From Deltaproteobacteria bacterium (GTDB taxonomy: Bacteria > Desulfobacterota > Desulfarculia > Adiutricales > JAGVGV01): 8,688 nucleotides of DNA. Both the position numbers and the translations under genes were made by a program. Shown in pieces: positions 6,523 through 8,688 of this stretch. Position 1 is the stretch's first letter. Each line of letters begins with the position of its first letter. The DNA is taken from assembly GCA_015233515.1 (NCBI GenBank), contig JADFXS010000113.1, positions 1 through 8,688 on the forward strand, in the 5' to 3' direction. The notes under the pieces are model-generated. The model had not been told where the DNA came from and did not search any database. It was given only the letters and a program-made list of their open reading frames with translations.

Positions 6523-7128
6523 TCAGAAAACCGTGATTTCTCCTAATCCTTCCCGGAGTATTTCCGGGGTGTCATCGATTAAGGAAACCACGGTTGAAGG
6601 CCGGCCGGGCACCTGTCCGCCGTCGATGACCAGATCCAGCGACCCTTTAAAATACAGTTCGATCTCTTCCGGGTCGGACAATGGTTCGTTGTCTTCATTG
6701 GCGGCGGAAGTATTGATGATGGGGTTGCCCAAGGCCTGGACTATGGCCAGGCAAACATTGTGCGCCGGGACACGGATGCCGGCTTCCTTGCGCTTGGTGA
6801 GCATGATTTTAGGGACCAGACGCGTTCCTTCCAGAATGAAAGTGTACGGCCCGGGCAGCAGCCGGCGCATGGTTTTGTATTGATAATTGGATACCTTGGC
6901 GAACTCGGCGATATTGGTCAGGTCTGAGCATATGAAGCTGAAAGGTTTATTGGTGTTTCTTTTTTTAAGCCGATAAACTTTTTCAATGGACCTTTTCTGG
7001 TATAAATCGCAACCAATACCATACTGGGTGTCGGTAGGGTAGGCGATTACTCCCCCGTCCTTTAAAACTGCCACCACCCGGCTGATTAATCGCGGCTGGG
7101 GGTTATCGGGATTTATATTTAAAATCAT
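6523..7128 (-). CDS. YciO-like Sua5/YrdC family protein (L-threonylcarbamoyladenylate synthase-like)
   Basis: The 201-residue single-domain protein has the YrdC fold. Sua5/YrdC proteins make threonylcarbamoyl-AMP from threonine, bicarbonate and ATP for the t6A37 tRNA modification. Visible motifs are GGVIAYPTDTQYGIGCD (25-41), KKRNTNKPFSF (56-65), LLPGPYTFIL, AGIRVP, INTSAANEDNEP and PSTVVSLIDD. The N-terminal NPDNPQPRLI and the DPEEIE, VIDGG and DDTPEILREG stretches resemble E. coli YciO more than TsaC. YciO is a paralogue whose cellular role is less certain, so I do not assign tsaC. The basic KR..KP residues that E. coli YciO has largely lost are present here, leaving synthase activity possible. 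It converges with cobT, 29 bases apart. The start codon has only a weak GAGA ribosome binding site. Confidence 0.88.
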   Translation of the reverse strand: MILNINPDNPQPRLISRVVAVLKDGGVIAYPTDTQYGIGCDLYQKRSIEKVYRLKKRNTNKPFSFICSDLTNIAEFAKVSNYQYKTMRRLLPGPYTFILEGTRLVPKIMLTKRKEAGIRVPAHNVCLAIVQALGNPIINTSAANEDNEPLSDPEEIELYFKGSLDLVIDGGQVPGRPSTVVSLIDDTPEILREGLGEITVF

Positions 7129-7417
7129 TTCTGTCTCGGATTTGAAGATTGAAGCGTCGGTCGCATCGCCCCGGCGTTGACGTTATATCCGCCGAGGACT
7201 TTCCCTCTCGATCATAATTCGGTCCACATACTGAATAAAGATTCATTCAGATACGGGCCGGCGAAAAATAACACGAACCTCCCATGGTGTCAACGATTCC
7301 ACGATGCCCGCAAGTGGTGAATCAGAGTCTTCGTTTTCCTGTTGACATTTTGCCTTGAGCTATGGTGACTTGACCCTAGATGACCGCCTTAGCTCTATAT
7401 AATATCAGGTGGATTAT
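7129..7417. promoter_or_regulatory. Divergent intergenic region with candidate -10 and dyads
   Basis: This spacer separates the leftward YciO-like gene from the rightward winged-helix gene, so it should hold both promoters. TATAAT (7398-7403) lies 14 bases before the ATG at 7418. The best -35-like boxes are TTGACC (7370-7375, spacer 22) and TTGACA (7342-7347), neither well spaced. Inverted repeats are CTGAAT/ATTCAG (7231-7236 with 7245-7250) and GATTC/GAATC (7295-7299 with 7319-7323); either could be an operator. No gene is seen here. Confidence 0.35.
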
Positions 7418-8179
7418 ATGCCAAAACGCGATATGGAATCTTACCAAGGGGAGATACTGGAAAAGCTGCGAGCCGTCGGCCGCCGGGGGACAAGCAAAAG
7501 TTCGCTGGTGGGCGCGAACAAGCCCGCCTTGGAGGCTCTGAAGGAACTTATCCAAAAGGGCGTTGTCGTCAACATCGGCTCGGGAAAAACACCTCTTTAC
7601 CTTTTGCAGGAGTTCGACAACCCGCTGGAATTGGCATGTGAGGCCATGGAACAGGCCACCAAGGCCGGTAATCATACTGTTTTCACCGATAGAGAGATTC
7701 TGCAAATAAAAACTTCCACCAAACCGATCAAATCCAAACTGGCGGAAGCCCGGACCCTACTGGTCAAAGAAGGCAAACTGGTCGGTTTAAAGGGTAAAAA
7801 AACCCTGTATTATGCTCACTCCGAGGTCCTGCGCTCCCTGCTTCCCGTCAGCCAGCCGTCTATGGTGGATGACCGACTGGTTGCTGAAAAACCGCAAATC
7901 GACATCAGGTCGGCGGCCTCTTCCTTCAGCGGCAATGAGGTCCTGGCCGCCTACACCAGGCTGAAACTTCGTCACGGCTATTCCAATGTGGAAATATATG
8001 AACTTGGGCGGGAGTCAGGACAAGATTCAAAAGAGCTTCAGGCGTTTCTTCTGGAAGAAAGCCGACAGGGCCGGGCTGTCCTTAGTCTGGGCGACTGGTC
8101 GCTCTCCAAACCCGAGTATCAGGCTGCTGCCGTTTATCTCGACGGGCAGCCACATCTGTTGGTCCGTTTCAAAAGCTGA
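7418..8179 (+). CDS. Hypothetical protein with probable tandem winged-helix domains
   Basis: I do not recognise this 253-residue family. Its pattern suggests three winged-helix-like units. Residues 1-63 run from helical YQGEILEKLRAV through SSLVGANKPALEALKELIQKG to a beta wing (VVVNIGSGKTPLYLL). Residues 70-145 repeat the plan with DREILQIK, SKLAEARTLLVKEG and the wing KLVGLKGKKTLYYAH. Residues 165-253 have NEVLAAYTRLKLRHGYSNVEIYEL, AFLLEESRQG and the wing RAVLSLGDWSLS, ending VYLDGQPHLLVRF. There is no signal peptide or membrane segment, so it is likely cytosolic, perhaps DNA-binding or a scaffold. ATG 7418 has AGGTGG 5 bases upstream; the GTG at 7409 lies inside that motif. It is followed after 11 bases by a P-loop NTPase gene, evidently in one operon. 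Function is unknown. Confidence 0.8.
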   Translation: MPKRDMESYQGEILEKLRAVGRRGTSKSSLVGANKPALEALKELIQKGVVVNIGSGKTPLYLLQEFDNPLELACEAMEQATKAGNHTVFTDREILQIKTSTKPIKSKLAEARTLLVKEGKLVGLKGKKTLYYAHSEVLRSLLPVSQPSMVDDRLVAEKPQIDIRSAASSFSGNEVLAAYTRLKLRHGYSNVEIYELGRESGQDSKELQAFLLEESRQGRAVLSLGDWSLSKPEYQAAAVYLDGQPHLLVRFKS

Positions 8180-8190
8180 AGGAGGCCAAA

Positions 8191-8688
8191 ATGCCTGATG
8201 GATACCTTGATCCTTTTGAAAACAATTCAGTCAGCGACATCCGAAGGATCGATGACCCTATCAAGGATTTGAATGAAGCCCCTTTAAATCAGTTGGTTCG
8301 GGAGTTCGAACAGCTAGCTGAGGGACCTCCACCACGATCTAAAAGCTTGCCCCGAGTCCAATTTGTTTTATCGGCTCAGGCAGGTTACGGAAAATCATTT
8401 TTGCTCGGCCTGCTTTTTAAAAAGCTCTGTGGCCGAGCAACTTTGGTTTATCTCCGCCCCTTTGAAGATCCGGCCACTTGTTGGAAGTCGATTTTGGACC
8501 AAACTATTCAAGAACTGGATTGCCCCGAAAAGGTGGAACCGGGATTTAGCCCCAATAATGAACCTACCCAGTTACAGATATTTGCCCACGGCATTCTGAC
8601 CAGACTGTCCGTCCTGTTTTTGGAGAAAGAAAAAAAGGACAACCACCAAAAAGATCAGATTATCGAGTACCTGCAACAAGCAACCTTG
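8191..8688 (+). CDS. P-loop NTPase, 3'-truncated by the window end
   Basis: The frame is open from ATG 8191 to the last base, giving 166 residues without a stop. AAGGAGG (8179-8185) lies 5 bases upstream and overlaps the previous gene's stop codon, so translational coupling is likely. After a charged N-terminal region (1-55) comes beta strand VQFVLS and a Walker A-like SAQAGYGKSFLLGLLFKKL (61-79, with Gly-Lys-Ser at 67-69). Next is LVYLRPFEDPATCWKSIL, a pattern seen in AAA+/STAND-type ATPases that load a partner. Walker B, sensors and any effector domain would lie beyond the window. No signal peptide is visible. It may be an ATPase partner of the winged-helix protein before it. I cannot name the family; defence, DNA handling or regulation are all possible. 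Confidence 0.8.
   Translation, partial: MPDGYLDPFENNSVSDIRRIDDPIKDLNEAPLNQLVREFEQLAEGPPPRSKSLPRVQFVLSAQAGYGKSFLLGLLFKKLCGRATLVYLRPFEDPATCWKSILDQTIQELDCPEKVEPGFSPNNEPTQLQIFAHGILTRLSVLFLEKEKKDNHQKDQIIEYLQQATL

Noticed and set aside
6499..6531. GTTTTC/GAAAAC inverted repeat between cobT and the convergent gene as a bidirectional terminator
   Set aside because: The stem has a large asymmetric bulge and no T-run on either strand; it also overlaps the end of the minus-strand gene.
8363..8599. 78-codon frame near the right end
   Set aside because: It lies in another frame inside the open P-loop NTPase gene, which has a strong ribosome binding site and a Walker A motif.

Overview
The window looks like a bacterial chromosome segment, most plausibly from a delta-proteobacterium (Desulfobacterota-like). 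I base this on gene order, moderately GC-rich coding sequence and overall protein style, without a database comparison. It contains one essential translation operon, a riboswitch-controlled vitamin B12 gene that is frameshifted, and the start of a two-gene unit of unknown function. No tRNA, rRNA, CRISPR array or transposase is visible.

Layout: (1) Bases 1-794 are AT-rich and carry no convincing gene. On the minus strand there is a good sigma-70-type promoter with phased A-tracts, reading leftward into a stretch rich in inverted repeats. (2) 813-1760 encodes an exported FGE-sulfatase-fold protein that lacks one of the two catalytic cysteines of true formylglycine-generating enzymes. (3) 2023-4878 is the rpsB-tsf-pyrH-frr operon: ribosomal protein S2, EF-Ts, UMP kinase and ribosome recycling factor. 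It is tightly spaced, has strong ribosome binding sites, a structured leader before rpsB, and two consecutive hairpins after frr, the second a clear intrinsic terminator. (4) 5119-5393 is a promoter, a cobalamin riboswitch and its terminator. They control cobT (5449-6493), whose reading frame is broken near 5834, most simply by an 8-base deletion. (5) 6523-7128, minus strand, is a YciO/Sua5/YrdC-family protein convergent with cobT. (6) 7418-8179 and 8191 to the window end form a two-gene unit: a protein that looks like tandem winged helices, then a P-loop NTPase cut off by the window edge.

How the parts work together: the central operon couples ribosome assembly, elongation and recycling to pyrimidine nucleotide supply. 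The riboswitch should stop cobT transcription when adenosylcobalamin is plentiful; cobT makes the lower-ligand nucleotide of cobalamin. If the frameshift is real, this copy cannot make a complete enzyme by normal decoding. The right-hand pair is the least explained part and the best candidate for an undescribed system, but only its first 1.27 kb is visible.
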